From the IMG/VR virus record IMGVR_UViG_3300020190_000012, positions 62,001-126,000 of that record: a stretch of DNA of 64,000 nt; one strand, written 5' to 3'. How positions within the stretch are numbered: the stretch's first letter is position 1; each line of letters starts with the position of its first letter. Below the pieces are notes generated by a model. The model was not told the DNA's origin, did no database searches, and worked only from the letters and a program-made list of their open reading frames with translations. Both the position numbers and the translations under genes were made by a program. This document shows, piece after piece, positions 41,303 to 50,486 of this stretch. The DNA is from a virus.

Positions 41303-42939
41303 TCAAATCCAAGGCGGTATGGAGGCCTTTGCATCTGTTCCTATACCACAAGGACGATGACGCCACAAGGAACAATTTCGAACAACTGTGCAGCGTGGAG
41401 GGCTCGGAGAATGTACAGCCCATATCTGACTGTCGTTCGTTCCTCAAGGGCACATTCAGGGCGGACCATGGAAAATGGCCCTTCCCCCACTGGGATAGTT
41501 ATTGGATGTGTGATGGATTGATATACAAGTATGTCCTTGCCAACAGGGACAGGGTTTTATCGAGCTCTGCCATTTGCATCAATGAATACGACACATGGTG
41601 GCAGATTGCGTCCTCCGAGTGGATGCCGAAGACCGTGGCAGAATCTGACATATCAGGGTCCAATCTTTTGAAATTTGGACAAGACGGCTGGACATTCTTT
41701 GAAAAGCATAAGCATCTCGAATTCGCTAATCAGCTGCGTGGTCTGGTTCCGTTCTCGGTGATATGCGTAAAGCCGGAATGCATGGTTGCGATAGCCGAGA
41801 GGGTTCGTGATGATACGCGTCTTCACCCACTTTACAACAATGAGATGAGGATAGGCACCACCGCGAATCTGATTGGCTCCCGCATGGGGACGCTTCCCCA
41901 AGCAATTGGAAAGAATGTGCAGTGGCACAGGTGCGAATACAGCAAGAATCCTGGGATTTATCACCCGATCAAAACTGCTGTCGCATCCCCGCAAGCCAGC
42001 CCGACAGTGAAGAAGACCACCAAGGTGAAGGGTAAGGCATCGAATAAGGCTGGCAAGGGTGAGTTTGCTGTAATCACAGGTGCATTCTATGGGGATCCTC
42101 AGCGCTGCTTTGAAGCCGCAAGACGCCTGCGTGCATCGGTTGAGCGATTCGACAGGGAGTTCGTGGTTGTTGACGGACCATGCCCGAAGACTATGCAGGA
42201 GATGAAGAACCATCTGATCGTCCCGAAACTTGAGGAGATGGATCACAAGTGGGTCATGTGGCTCGACTGCTCCGATGTCTATTGTGCGCAGGATCCCTAC
42301 CTTGCGGTCAAGTATGCAAAGGCATGTGGGAAAGAAATCCTTGTGTCAGCGGAGGGGAACTGCTGGCCAGAACCTGAATTCTCATATAAGTTCAGGGCTT
42401 CACCATACAACTTCAGTGGCATTGACTACAAATATCTCTGTGCTGGTGTCTGCATGGGCAGGAGGGTTGACTTCATCAGGCACATGAAGATCATGCAGGA
42501 CATGTATTCTAGACAGAAGGAGCTCATGGAGTCGTGGAGGACAGATCAGGCCACCTGGCACCGCATGTTCCTCAACCAAGCCACGCTTGGCGCTTCAGTT
42601 GAACTTGATTATGCATGCCATATGGTCGTATCGACCTGCAATGTGCCGATGGTTAATTTTGTGGAAGGCTTAAGAAATAGAAAACCATGCGTTAAAATAA
42701 AACCAACAGGAGGCAAGCCGATCATCCTCCACTTCAACGGCAACGACAAGCACAACACGGACAAGATAAATACTCTGATAGGCATGACAGACACCACTGG
42801 ATATGAAGAGGGGTTGAGGAAGCCCTACAGTCCTTCGGCGGACATGAGAGACTTCCACAGACAGGTGGTCAGGATGGAAGACATCGTGAAACAAAAACCA
42901 TCTCCTTCAAAATTCAGACGGGTCATATCATCCATCTAG
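41284..42939 (+). CDS. Two-domain glycosyltransferase, 551 residues
   Basis: Residues 1-235 resemble the 258-residue glycosyltransferase-like protein at 33160 (AICINEYDTWW; PLYNNEMRIGTTA). A Lys/Thr linker (VKKTTKVKGKASNKAGKG) separates a second domain: EFAVITGAFYGDPQRCFEAA begins a GT-A fold, VMWLDCSDVYCAQDP supplies the DxD-like acidic site, and LCAGVCMGR plus a later DQATWH match procollagen-lysine-type glycosyltransferases. Two transferase modules in one chain suggest successive sugar additions. It overlaps the upstream methyltransferase gene. Confidence 0.75.
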   Translation: MGQDIVVKSKAVWRPLHLFLYHKDDDATRNNFEQLCSVEGSENVQPISDCRSFLKGTFRADHGKWPFPHWDSYWMCDGLIYKYVLANRDRVLSSSAICINEYDTWWQIASSEWMPKTVAESDISGSNLLKFGQDGWTFFEKHKHLEFANQLRGLVPFSVICVKPECMVAIAERVRDDTRLHPLYNNEMRIGTTANLIGSRMGTLPQAIGKNVQWHRCEYSKNPGIYHPIKTAVASPQASPTVKKTTKVKGKASNKAGKGEFAVITGAFYGDPQRCFEAARRLRASVERFDREFVVVDGPCPKTMQEMKNHLIVPKLEEMDHKWVMWLDCSDVYCAQDPYLAVKYAKACGKEILVSAEGNCWPEPEFSYKFRASPYNFSGIDYKYLCAGVCMGRRVDFIRHMKIMQDMYSRQKELMESWRTDQATWHRMFLNQATLGASVELDYACHMVVSTCNVPMVNFVEGLRNRKPCVKIKPTGGKPIILHFNGNDKHNTDKINTLIGMTDTTGYEEGLRKPYSPSADMRDFHRQVVRMEDIVKQKPSPSKFRRVISSI

Positions 42940-42948
42940 GAAAAATCC

Positions 42949-44010
42949 ATGAATAAATTGCATCTGCTTACAACAGGAGTCCTTGCCAACGACCCCATGA
43001 TCGAGTGGTCTTGCAACCATATCGCGGACAGCACCGTAAGGAAATGCTTTGAAACAGACTGGACATTCGTGACGCACAGCGAGGAAAGAGCCAGCAAGGT
43101 GGTTCATCAGGCTCGCGATGTGCCAATGGATGTTAAGGTTTTGATAGACCCTAGTGCCAGAAGAAATCGCAATGATTCTACACTGGCTGCAATACGGACA
43201 CTTGCAGAAGGCGATTGGGTGTGGATCATCCCCGAGGGGGCCATGGCGGATGTCCACTCGGGTGGAGAAATGCTTAAGCTAATCAGTGCTTCCGATGCTC
43301 CAATTACTGTCGAAAGAGACTTGTGCCGTGGTATTGATCATCTGATTTTCCGTCGCCCATCGGATGCTGTGCTTGATGGGTCTTCAGATGCAGATGAGTT
43401 CTTCACTGACATCAGAAACAGATCCAGATCGATACCCTGCTCGGATGTCTACATATCCCGAGGTGCGGAAAATGACTTTGAAAAGTTATGTGTCATGTAT
43501 TGGAACATGAAGTTTTGGAAGCACCGATACTCCGGATTCTACCATGACATTCTCTCTCCGATGCGGGGCATGGGCTGCGCTCTCCTTGAAATCGGCGTTG
43601 CGTTCGGTGGCAGCCTGAGAACCTGGAGGGACTATCTTGGGGGTGGGGCGGTGTTTGGGCTAGACTCTTACCCAGAGTCTTCCCTTGCGGAGTCTGGGCT
43701 TGTCTGTTTGACTGGAGACTCAACCACTGCCGAAGGTGTTGCTGAAGTTTCTAGGATCAATAAGGGCAAGTTCAATGTGATTGTTGATGACGGAGACCAC
43801 GATCCACAATCGCAGTTCAAAACAGCATGCAATTTCATGCCCCTGCTAAATGAAGACGGTCACTACATCATTGAAACTGCGCACGGATTTGAATGGCTCG
43901 TGCCCGAACTGAAGAATAAATTCAGCAATATGAACATCGAGGTCATCGATCAGAGGGTCAGGTCGGGGTATGGAGATTCAGTGATTGTGTACTGCAAAGC
44001 ATCAAGATAA
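42949..44010 (+). CDS. Unknown N-terminal domain fused to a SAM methyltransferase
   Basis: Residues 1-170 resemble the N-terminal style of glycosyltransferases (HLLTTGVLANDPMIEWSCNH; GDWVWIIPEGAMAD) but have no clear DxD. From about 190 a class I methyltransferase begins: LLEIGVAFGGSLRTWRDYL, GLDSYPES, NVIVDDGDHDPQSQF and GHYIIETAHG, the MycE/MycF-like pattern of sugar O-methyltransferases. It follows the two-domain glycosyltransferase by nine bases and is the last gene before a convergent operon. A bifunctional sugar-transfer and methylation enzyme is plausible. Confidence 0.75.
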   Translation: MNKLHLLTTGVLANDPMIEWSCNHIADSTVRKCFETDWTFVTHSEERASKVVHQARDVPMDVKVLIDPSARRNRNDSTLAAIRTLAEGDWVWIIPEGAMADVHSGGEMLKLISASDAPITVERDLCRGIDHLIFRRPSDAVLDGSSDADEFFTDIRNRSRSIPCSDVYISRGAENDFEKLCVMYWNMKFWKHRYSGFYHDILSPMRGMGCALLEIGVAFGGSLRTWRDYLGGGAVFGLDSYPESSLAESGLVCLTGDSTTAEGVAEVSRINKGKFNVIVDDGDHDPQSQFKTACNFMPLLNEDGHYIIETAHGFEWLVPELKNKFSNMNIEVIDQRVRSGYGDSVIVYCKASR

Positions 44011-44033
44011 CTCAAACTTTTCTATAACTACTT

Positions 44034-44882
44034 TCAATGCATTTTGCTTACAAGTTTTTTTTGCAACTCTTCTAGACGAGTTCTCCAGTCATTTATAGCA
44101 ATATGTTGTTTTTGATTCATTATTTTCTCATCGTCTGATATGCTTCTACATTTTTCTGCTGCCTCTTCCCATGAAGAGGCAACCACCCATCCTTCTATTT
44201 TTTCATCTATGAATGTTTCTCTTATTTCGTCGAGACTTCCAACCACCACTGGCAAAGCGCCAGCTGATAGCGCCTCGTATATTCTCAAGCAATTGAGGGA
44301 CAAATTACCCCTCCCAATTGGCACAAACTTTGAGTTAAGATACATATTTTTCATAGTAGTCTTGTCTGCATTCCCAAAAAATCCATTTTCCAATTTGCCG
44401 AAAGCCGCATGCATTTTTGCTCGGTCAGACTTCATATTCCCAACGAAAGACCACATACGTGATCTTTCGCAAGATGGAGTCAAAGATGTTTTCGCGCATG
44501 GTTCCGAGAACATGTCAACGCCATATCCTAATGGTATAATTGTAACGTTTTTACAACAAGGGTAGCCTGCATGACGATACTGCCTAAGATACAGTTGGCA
44601 ATAATTACTTAGACTGTCAAATTTTGGCCTATTCCCCCACTCATCAGAACAATGTATTATGATTGTTGGCTTTATTCTTTCACATACATCTGCAACATCA
44701 TGATATGAATGCACATTGGATGTGAACACCAAAATTCCATATTTTGTATTTTTGGAAAACTCTATTGTTTTTATTTTTTGCCACTGGAAAAAATTTACAG
44801 GAATGTTTGGCAATAACTCCTGTGTGATGAAAGATAGTTCCCACAATCCTTGCTCAAAAAGAATTTCTGCATGATGACACAT
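44034..44882 (-). CDS. Exostosin-like (GT47) glycosyltransferase
   Basis: A 282-residue protein. The C-terminal donor-binding region NCLRIYEALSAGALPVVVGS is characteristic of exostosin/GT47-type and other GT-B enzymes, preceded by SFVGNMKSDRAKMH and FVPIGRGNLS. The N-terminal acceptor half is normal for the family but short (KPTIIIHCSDEWGNRPK). Ends convergently 23 bases from the neighbouring methyltransferase with no terminator hairpin. Base composition is more AT-rich than the genes at 40-44 kb. Confidence 0.75.
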   Translation of the reverse strand: MCHHAEILFEQGLWELSFITQELLPNIPVNFFQWQKIKTIEFSKNTKYGILVFTSNVHSYHDVADVCERIKPTIIIHCSDEWGNRPKFDSLSNYCQLYLRQYRHAGYPCCKNVTIIPLGYGVDMFSEPCAKTSLTPSCERSRMWSFVGNMKSDRAKMHAAFGKLENGFFGNADKTTMKNMYLNSKFVPIGRGNLSLNCLRIYEALSAGALPVVVGSLDEIRETFIDEKIEGWVVASSWEEAAEKCRSISDDEKIMNQKQHIAINDWRTRLEELQKKLVSKMH

Positions 44883-45003
44883 GACTTTTTTTATCTCTAT
44901 GCCTTTCTATTTGGTTTTGAAGTCACCTTTGTCACCAGAAAACACCCCTATTCAACCATTCATATTATTTTGTCGGTAATCTCTGAAGCATTCCATGCGC
45001 ATT

Positions 45004-45897
45004 TCAAAGTTTGCTGAGAACCATCTTGGCAACCATCTTCTCAGTAATCAAATTTTCCTTGGTGAATGCGAACAACTCATCAAGTATTTCCGCGTAGTCG
45101 GATGGGACGATTTTTTGTTCAGCCCATCTATTCGCATTGATTACTTGTTTCTTTGGGAAATTGGTCATTGTCAAGGTTGGACAGGCTTCAAGATTAGGAA
45201 AATACGGTACGCAGTGGGAAGCTAGTACCTCGTAGTGCCGGTTACAGTCCCACCCTGCCTTTTTGTGAGTGACTCCAAAAAAAGATTTGTTGTAGTCTGT
45301 GTAATAATCTTTTTGTGTCCAAAAGTTCCACTTGTAAGTTGACGGATCGCCGGGTATGCATGTGCCAAACATCTGTTCCTTTTCTAGAAATTTGGTAGCA
45401 ACAGCAGATTCTGTTGCTGCAAAACTTATTGGCAGAACTCTAGGCCGGCCCGTAACAAGTTCTCTTTTGAAGTATAGTCCATACTGTGTTAAAGACATAT
45501 CTGTCCCTTGATCGTCTTCTCCATCAAAAATTAGCACACGATCAAAAGGATACACCTTACTTACATCTTCAAAATGATCTCTACATCTACGAATGCTTCC
45601 ATATACAATCAGATCATAGAACTTATTTAGGATTTTATCCTTGATTGTTTGTGCATCTTCTAAATTGGGAACATGTGCCATTTTTCCGTACCCTATTCCC
45701 CTGCCCCACATTCCATTCAGGTCAGGGCATCCCTCAAGCATGTAGAAAGGGTGGTGCGTCTCCCAAATCTTAAATCCAGGCTGGCGAACGAATCCCTCAT
45801 ACACATGGTCGTTCAAAAAGTCAACATGACCAAAATGGTTTACAAACAGTACATTGGTAAGTGGTGTGCTTTTTTTTATGGTTGAGTTTTCGGCCAT
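45004..45897 (-). CDS. Putative glycosyltransferase, GT-B-like, 297 residues
   Basis: Near residue 230 GWDCNRHYEVLASHCVPYFP resembles the (R)xxExxAxGxxP donor loop of GT-B enzymes, and the N-terminal half (TNVLFVNHFGHVDFLNDHVY) is a Rossmann-like start. FYDLIVYGSIRRCRDHFEDV also fits. No specific family is recognised, so function is inferred from this loop and from the surrounding glycosyltransferases. It follows the upstream glycosyltransferase by three bases. Confidence 0.55.
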   Translation of the reverse strand: MAENSTIKKSTPLTNVLFVNHFGHVDFLNDHVYEGFVRQPGFKIWETHHPFYMLEGCPDLNGMWGRGIGYGKMAHVPNLEDAQTIKDKILNKFYDLIVYGSIRRCRDHFEDVSKVYPFDRVLIFDGEDDQGTDMSLTQYGLYFKRELVTGRPRVLPISFAATESAVATKFLEKEQMFGTCIPGDPSTYKWNFWTQKDYYTDYNKSFFGVTHKKAGWDCNRHYEVLASHCVPYFPNLEACPTLTMTNFPKKQVINANRWAEQKIVPSDYAEILDELFAFTKENLITEKMVAKMVLSKL

Positions 45898-45900
45898 AGA

Positions 45901-47067
45901 TTATTCATCCTTTTGCTCACAGACTAACTGCACAAGGTGCCCCCAATAGTCGCTATTGGGCGTGATTGTCGGATATCCAACTGGATTGTTATTGAATGTC
46001 CATTTAAATATATGCGGCACAGTGCCTTCGATTTCGATAACAAACCCATCTTCGCACGCCTTCCATGATCCTGCTAACTTCGTGCTTTTATCGCTCAAGC
46101 ACTCCATTATTGATCCATCATCCATCAACTTAATCATTCTGTAAACCACATTATGTCCAAACTGACATCCTGTTTGATGCTCAAGATGCCAGGGACACCA
46201 GTACATCTTAAGAGCCAAATCCTTGCCAACAAAATTCTTGGCTTTGAATCCTTTTTTAAGACTGTAATACAATTTGGAAATCAGGTTATCTACATCCATT
46301 GGCGCTTTGAGAAGGGCCTTCTGAAGTGACTCGGCATTTACATGTAGAGTTCTCCTAAATGTTCCGTGCACAAACCAGCGATCTCCGGTTTTGCACAAAA
46401 CAGAAGAGCAAACCAACGACGGCCTCCCCGTCCCTCCAGAATCTCCCCAATCCGATCCTTTTATAGTCTTGACTTTAAGCAATCCAGCAAGTAGACAAAT
46501 CGCGATATCAGGCGTTCCTACCTCGTCTGACCAGTCCTGAAGTTTGCCATGCCACATATTCTTTTGAGATGAAGATAGTTCTATAAATTCTCTATTAACT
46601 ACAGCTACGCATCCTGCCATAAATATGTGACACAAATCAAATCCAGGAAAATGCTTTGCTGCCAAGTCGTGAACATGACCCCATGCGCATAAATCGATGC
46701 CGGGAGTTGTGATCCAACATGCAGGCTTGCCATCTTCTTGTTTCGCCAAATCACAGAACTTGTCTACATCAATTATAACATCGTCATCACAAAATATGCA
46801 ATAATCATAATCGGTAGATGCTATTCCATGCTCTAGAGCCCATGCATGCCGTCTGCTTGTGGGATGAGCAGATTTATTTTGTACCTGTACATGATCTGCA
46901 GAAATCCATTCCCACTCTTGCGGGATGAAGTCTGGGCGTGGGCCTTCGGAAACAAACTTCATAAATACATCATGTTTTGTTGACTTGATAGCTCCGGCGG
47001 TCAGCACATGAAGCCTGTCTATATTCTTGCTTGTCCCAAGGATGATGCACGCTACCTTTTTTCTCAT
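45901..47067 (-). CDS. GT-A glycosyltransferase, tandem copy A
   Basis: ATG 47067 is used because AAAGG stands eight bases before it and it aligns with the paralogue's start. VACIILGTSKNIDRLHVLTA opens the fold; YDYCIFCDDDVIIDVDKF (about residues 92-109) is the DxD nucleotide-sugar site. Later GCVAVVNREF fits an acceptor-side strand. The C-terminal 120 residues form an added domain also present in the paralogue at 47167-48285. The shared N-terminus (ILGTSKNIDRL) shows the two arose by duplication. Donor and acceptor are unknown. Confidence 0.75.
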   Translation of the reverse strand: MRKKVACIILGTSKNIDRLHVLTAGAIKSTKHDVFMKFVSEGPRPDFIPQEWEWISADHVQVQNKSAHPTSRRHAWALEHGIASTDYDYCIFCDDDVIIDVDKFCDLAKQEDGKPACWITTPGIDLCAWGHVHDLAAKHFPGFDLCHIFMAGCVAVVNREFIELSSSQKNMWHGKLQDWSDEVGTPDIAICLLAGLLKVKTIKGSDWGDSGGTGRPSLVCSSVLCKTGDRWFVHGTFRRTLHVNAESLQKALLKAPMDVDNLISKLYYSLKKGFKAKNFVGKDLALKMYWCPWHLEHQTGCQFGHNVVYRMIKLMDDGSIMECLSDKSTKLAGSWKACEDGFVIEIEGTVPHIFKWTFNNNPVGYPTITPNSDYWGHLVQLVCEQKDE

Positions 47068-47166
47068 AATCATATCCTTTCATGAAGTGTTGATTTCGTT
47101 GCTTTTTCGCTTATTTTATCATGTAGTTTTATAACATGCCGATTTCCCAACAAATAACCTGAGAAT

Positions 47167-48285
47167 CTATAAAATGGGAACAAGCATGAAAACGGACGAA
47201 TCGTATCCTTTCCATTTTTGTTGCCCTATGCCAACCGGAAATCGATTGTCGTAAAGACCAAAAAAATCAATTGTACTCGAATGACTTGCTGCATCAATCT
47301 TCCACCCCCCTGCAGCTGGCTCCCATGCTCCATCAAGATCAGGTCTTCCTTTTGATTGAAATCTTCCATTAGCATGCATGACACAGTCGTTTATGGCAAT
47401 ATCGTTTTGGTCTGGATAGTCTATTCGACTTCTCCACGGCCTCCAAAACCACGCTAAATGGAATGGCATATCCAAATAATTCTTTGCCTTAACCCCGGAA
47501 CTAATCGTAGGATGAATAGTTTTTAGCAAATCTTTCGCATCACCGAATGGTGCATTTTTCAATGCGCATATCAATGCATCAGGAGGAACAGTCGGACTCT
47601 CTCCAGTGGCATGGATATGCCATTGCGTTCCGGAATGAATGAGCAAAGACGAATTTACAAAGTCTGGCCAACAAGTACCACGATTTGTCATTCCACGAAC
47701 ATGCTGTGCTCCTGCAAGAAAGGCTAGTATTGAAATCTGCAAATCAGGTATAAAACTGCTCCTAGATATGTCATGAGATATTTGTAGCATACATTTTAGC
47801 AAATCTTCGTTTTTTCTTACATCAACACATAACTCTCTGTTTATCACTGACGTGCAATACCCACACCACATTGAAGATAACTGACGGTTATTTAGATATC
47901 TTCTTGCGTGCTTTCTTATTGCTTGTGCAGTTTCTATTTTGCAGTATTCTCCTGGATGTGTAGTCCATACGCATGGTCCATTTTGCTGATTTGCAATTTC
48001 AACAAACCTATCCACATCTATGATAACATCATCATCACAGAATATGTTATAGTCATATGACTCATTGGCCACACCGTCTATCAAGGCATGGACATGGCGA
48101 TCAGGCAGTCTGTATTTCTCACTTGGAATCCAGTTCCAATCCTGAGGAAGAAAACTAGGCTTTTCACCCTCGGCCATAAAATTCATTGTCACTTCATGTC
48201 TTTGTGAACGTATTGCACAGGCTGTCAAAACCCTCAATCGATCTATATTTTTCGATGTCCCAAGTATGTTAATCGATATCTTCAT
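47167..48285 (-). CDS. GT-A glycosyltransferase, tandem copy B
   Basis: A 372-residue paralogue of the downstream gene. ISINILGTSKNIDRLRVLTA is the N-terminus, and YDYNIFCDDDVIIDVDRF carries the DxD-type site. CTSVINRELC and a later NSSLLIHSGTQWHIHATGES match equivalent parts of copy A. The C-terminal region differs more, so the two may use different acceptors. A 99-base gap separates the copies. It is preceded by the 3-dehydrase gene and presumably uses the deoxysugar made by that operon or another. Confidence 0.75.
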   Translation of the reverse strand: MKISINILGTSKNIDRLRVLTACAIRSQRHEVTMNFMAEGEKPSFLPQDWNWIPSEKYRLPDRHVHALIDGVANESYDYNIFCDDDVIIDVDRFVEIANQQNGPCVWTTHPGEYCKIETAQAIRKHARRYLNNRQLSSMWCGYCTSVINRELCVDVRKNEDLLKCMLQISHDISRSSFIPDLQISILAFLAGAQHVRGMTNRGTCWPDFVNSSLLIHSGTQWHIHATGESPTVPPDALICALKNAPFGDAKDLLKTIHPTISSGVKAKNYLDMPFHLAWFWRPWRSRIDYPDQNDIAINDCVMHANGRFQSKGRPDLDGAWEPAAGGWKIDAASHSSTIDFFGLYDNRFPVGIGQQKWKGYDSSVFMLVPIL

Positions 48286-48297
48286 GTCAGGAACCCT

Positions 48298-49650
48298 TCA
48301 CACCCTTATGTTTGCCGCCCTCTCAAAATAGGCGTCTACAACTTTCTGCACATAGTCCAACTGCCTGTCGTCTATGACTTGACTTGTGCCCACAAAAAAT
48401 GTGTCTCTTGTTGACTTCGTGGCGTTTGGATATTTCTTTTTTGGATCGCATGTCTTTGCCAAATCCGAATATGCCGGCTGCAACAACAGATTACCTCCGA
48501 AATAGTTCCTTGTCTGTATCCTGTTGTCTTCAAGGTACATTGTAAAATGTGAACGCTTTAAATAGACTCCGTCTCTTATTGTCAATGGGAATGCAAACCA
48601 AGATGGGTCGGATTTGCTGGTGGCGCAAGGAAGATGGAACACAGAGTCATATTTACTGAAGATATCCATTAGCCTTGCAAAATTCCTTTGCCTCCTTTGT
48701 GCGAAAAGCTCTAGCTTTTCTAGCTGCACAAGTCCAATTGCTGCTTGTAAATCTAAGGGCTTTAAGTTGTATCCTATTTCCTCATAAATGTACTTGTGGT
48801 CAAAAACATCATCCGGGAACGCAGGAAGCCAATTGCTGAATCTTTTTTTGCACATTCCGTTCTTCAGACATGACGACCCTTGTCCCGTGCAGTAACATCC
48901 TCGTCCCCATTCTCTGAGGCTTTTTACCACCTCAGCGCAAGTTTCTGACCGACATGCGACAAAGCCTCCTTCGCCCATGGTTATATGATGTGCAGGATAG
49001 AAAGAACAGGAAGCCATGTCTCCAAATGACCCCAAAGGACGTTTGTCAAATGTACTTCCAAGTGCATCGCAACAGTCTTCTAGCAATATCAAATCGTAAT
49101 TCTTCACTATGGACATAAGCCAGTCCATATCCGGAGGATTCCCAAGGACATGTGCAAACATGATTGCTTTTGCGCCTTTTTTGGCTGCATCTTCAACCTG
49201 TCTCAAATTCATATTCAGACCATCGATGTCAATATCTACGAATACGGGCTTGAAACCATTTTGCATAATTGGATTGACTGTCGTAGGGAACCCGGCTACT
49301 GGTGTTATTATCTTGCTTCCTTTTGGCAAGTTCCAAAGGCGCTTGGACTTTAATGCAGATACCATCAAAAGATTGGCACTTGAACCACTGTTTACAAGAG
49401 CACCAAATCCCTTATCCATCAATTTGGAAAACTTTCTCTCAAATCTTATTCCGCTGTCTCCGAGTCCTAGCCATCCTGATAGCAAAGATTGAACTCCTGC
49501 CTTGTATTCGGCAGCATCAAAAAAGCTACCAGCGTATCTCACCCAATCACGACCCTCCGTCCATTCAGACTTGTTTTCATTAAACAACTGCTCTATCAAG
49601 TTGTAAATTTGACTTTCTATGGAAGTTTTGTTGATAGTCGGTTCAATCAT
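48298..49650 (-). CDS. RfbH-like NDP-4-keto-6-deoxyhexose 3-dehydrase
   Basis: DegT/DnrJ/EryC1-fold protein in which the PLP lysine is replaced by His: SFYPAHHITMGEGG (residues 217-230) is the RfbH/AscC (E1) signature. Cys194, Cys252, Cys254 and Cys267 sit as the C-X57-C-X-C-Xn-C [2Fe-2S] ligands of E1, with a five-residue insertion before the last. It would remove the C-3 hydroxyl of a 4-keto-6-deoxyhexose. The usual partner reductase (E3, AscD/RfbI) is not in the window. ATG 49650 is nine bases after GAGG. Known enzymes use CDP sugars, whereas the neighbours here make a dTDP sugar. Confidence 0.88.
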   Translation of the reverse strand: MIEPTINKTSIESQIYNLIEQLFNENKSEWTEGRDWVRYAGSFFDAAEYKAGVQSLLSGWLGLGDSGIRFERKFSKLMDKGFGALVNSGSSANLLMVSALKSKRLWNLPKGSKIITPVAGFPTTVNPIMQNGFKPVFVDIDIDGLNMNLRQVEDAAKKGAKAIMFAHVLGNPPDMDWLMSIVKNYDLILLEDCCDALGSTFDKRPLGSFGDMASCSFYPAHHITMGEGGFVACRSETCAEVVKSLREWGRGCYCTGQGSSCLKNGMCKKRFSNWLPAFPDDVFDHKYIYEEIGYNLKPLDLQAAIGLVQLEKLELFAQRRQRNFARLMDIFSKYDSVFHLPCATSKSDPSWFAFPLTIRDGVYLKRSHFTMYLEDNRIQTRNYFGGNLLLQPAYSDLAKTCDPKKKYPNATKSTRDTFFVGTSQVIDDRQLDYVQKVVDAYFERAANIRV

Positions 49651-50485
49651 TTTTTTTAACCTCACGGGCAAGACAATCGAGAGCCTCTAGGGATGTAATT
49701 TTTGGCTGATAGCCCAGGCTCAATAGCTTATGATTATTGAGACACACATCATTAACCTGAACAATCTTATGAAATACAGGCGTATTTATGCTCACTATCT
49801 TTGAAGACGACTCTAACCTTATTTTTCCATATTCGACAGCATCTTTTATTGTCATGGGGCTTGAATTACTGATGTTGACGACAAAGTTTTTTTCGCTGCA
49901 TCTTATGCAGTTCATAATCGCACGACAGCAATCATCCACATGCATGAAATCTCTAATAGAATGACCTCCATCATAAAGCTCAACGGTATTTCCGATGGCC
50001 AATTTCTCGAACAGGTACTGGATGGCATTTTTTTTGCTAGATGCCCTATGGTCAATTCTTCCAGTGATGCTTGCAAGCCTGAGAATCCTGTATTCAATTT
50101 CGAATGTTGTGCAATAGGAAATAAGCAGTTGCTCTGCAACTCTTTTCGTAATCGAATAAAATCCTCTTGGATCACACGGAGTGCATTCATGTGTATTGAC
50201 GGTGGAATTTGCTCCATAAACAAACCAAGAACTGACAAAGTTAAAGACACCCCTTCGACCAGATTTTCTGTAATCTTCTAGAACATGTATCAGTTTTGTT
50301 ATGTTGGTATCAATATCTAGAGTGGGTTTGTCAAAAATGTTATAGTTGTCTGTCGTGCTTATCATGTACAAAACGTCATCGCTGCATGACTTATTTTCAT
50401 ACCTTCCAATGGGAAGGCATTCTTCTTTGAACATGGAGACAAAGTTGCTTCCAATGAATCCGGTAGAGCCGAACACTGAAATCAT
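49643..50485 (-). CDS. NAD(P)-dependent SDR sugar reductase/epimerase
   Basis: A 280-residue extended short-chain dehydrogenase. Cofactor loop GSTGFIGSNF (6-15), catalytic Ser in FNFVSSWFVYG and Tyr/Lys in FYSITKRVAEQ. RDFMHVDDCCRAIMN is the typical C-terminal-domain entry. In a deoxysugar operon it is likely the 4-ketoreductase (or an epimerase) acting after the 3-dehydrase, giving a 3,6-dideoxyhexose. It overlaps the 3-dehydrase gene by eight bases and starts one base after the rmlA stop. Confidence 0.8.
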   Translation of the reverse strand: MISVFGSTGFIGSNFVSMFKEECLPIGRYENKSCSDDVLYMISTTDNYNIFDKPTLDIDTNITKLIHVLEDYRKSGRRGVFNFVSSWFVYGANSTVNTHECTPCDPRGFYSITKRVAEQLLISYCTTFEIEYRILRLASITGRIDHRASSKKNAIQYLFEKLAIGNTVELYDGGHSIRDFMHVDDCCRAIMNCIRCSEKNFVVNISNSSPMTIKDAVEYGKIRLESSSKIVSINTPVFHKIVQVNDVCLNNHKLLSLGYQPKITSLEALDCLAREVKKND

Positions 50486-50486
50486 T

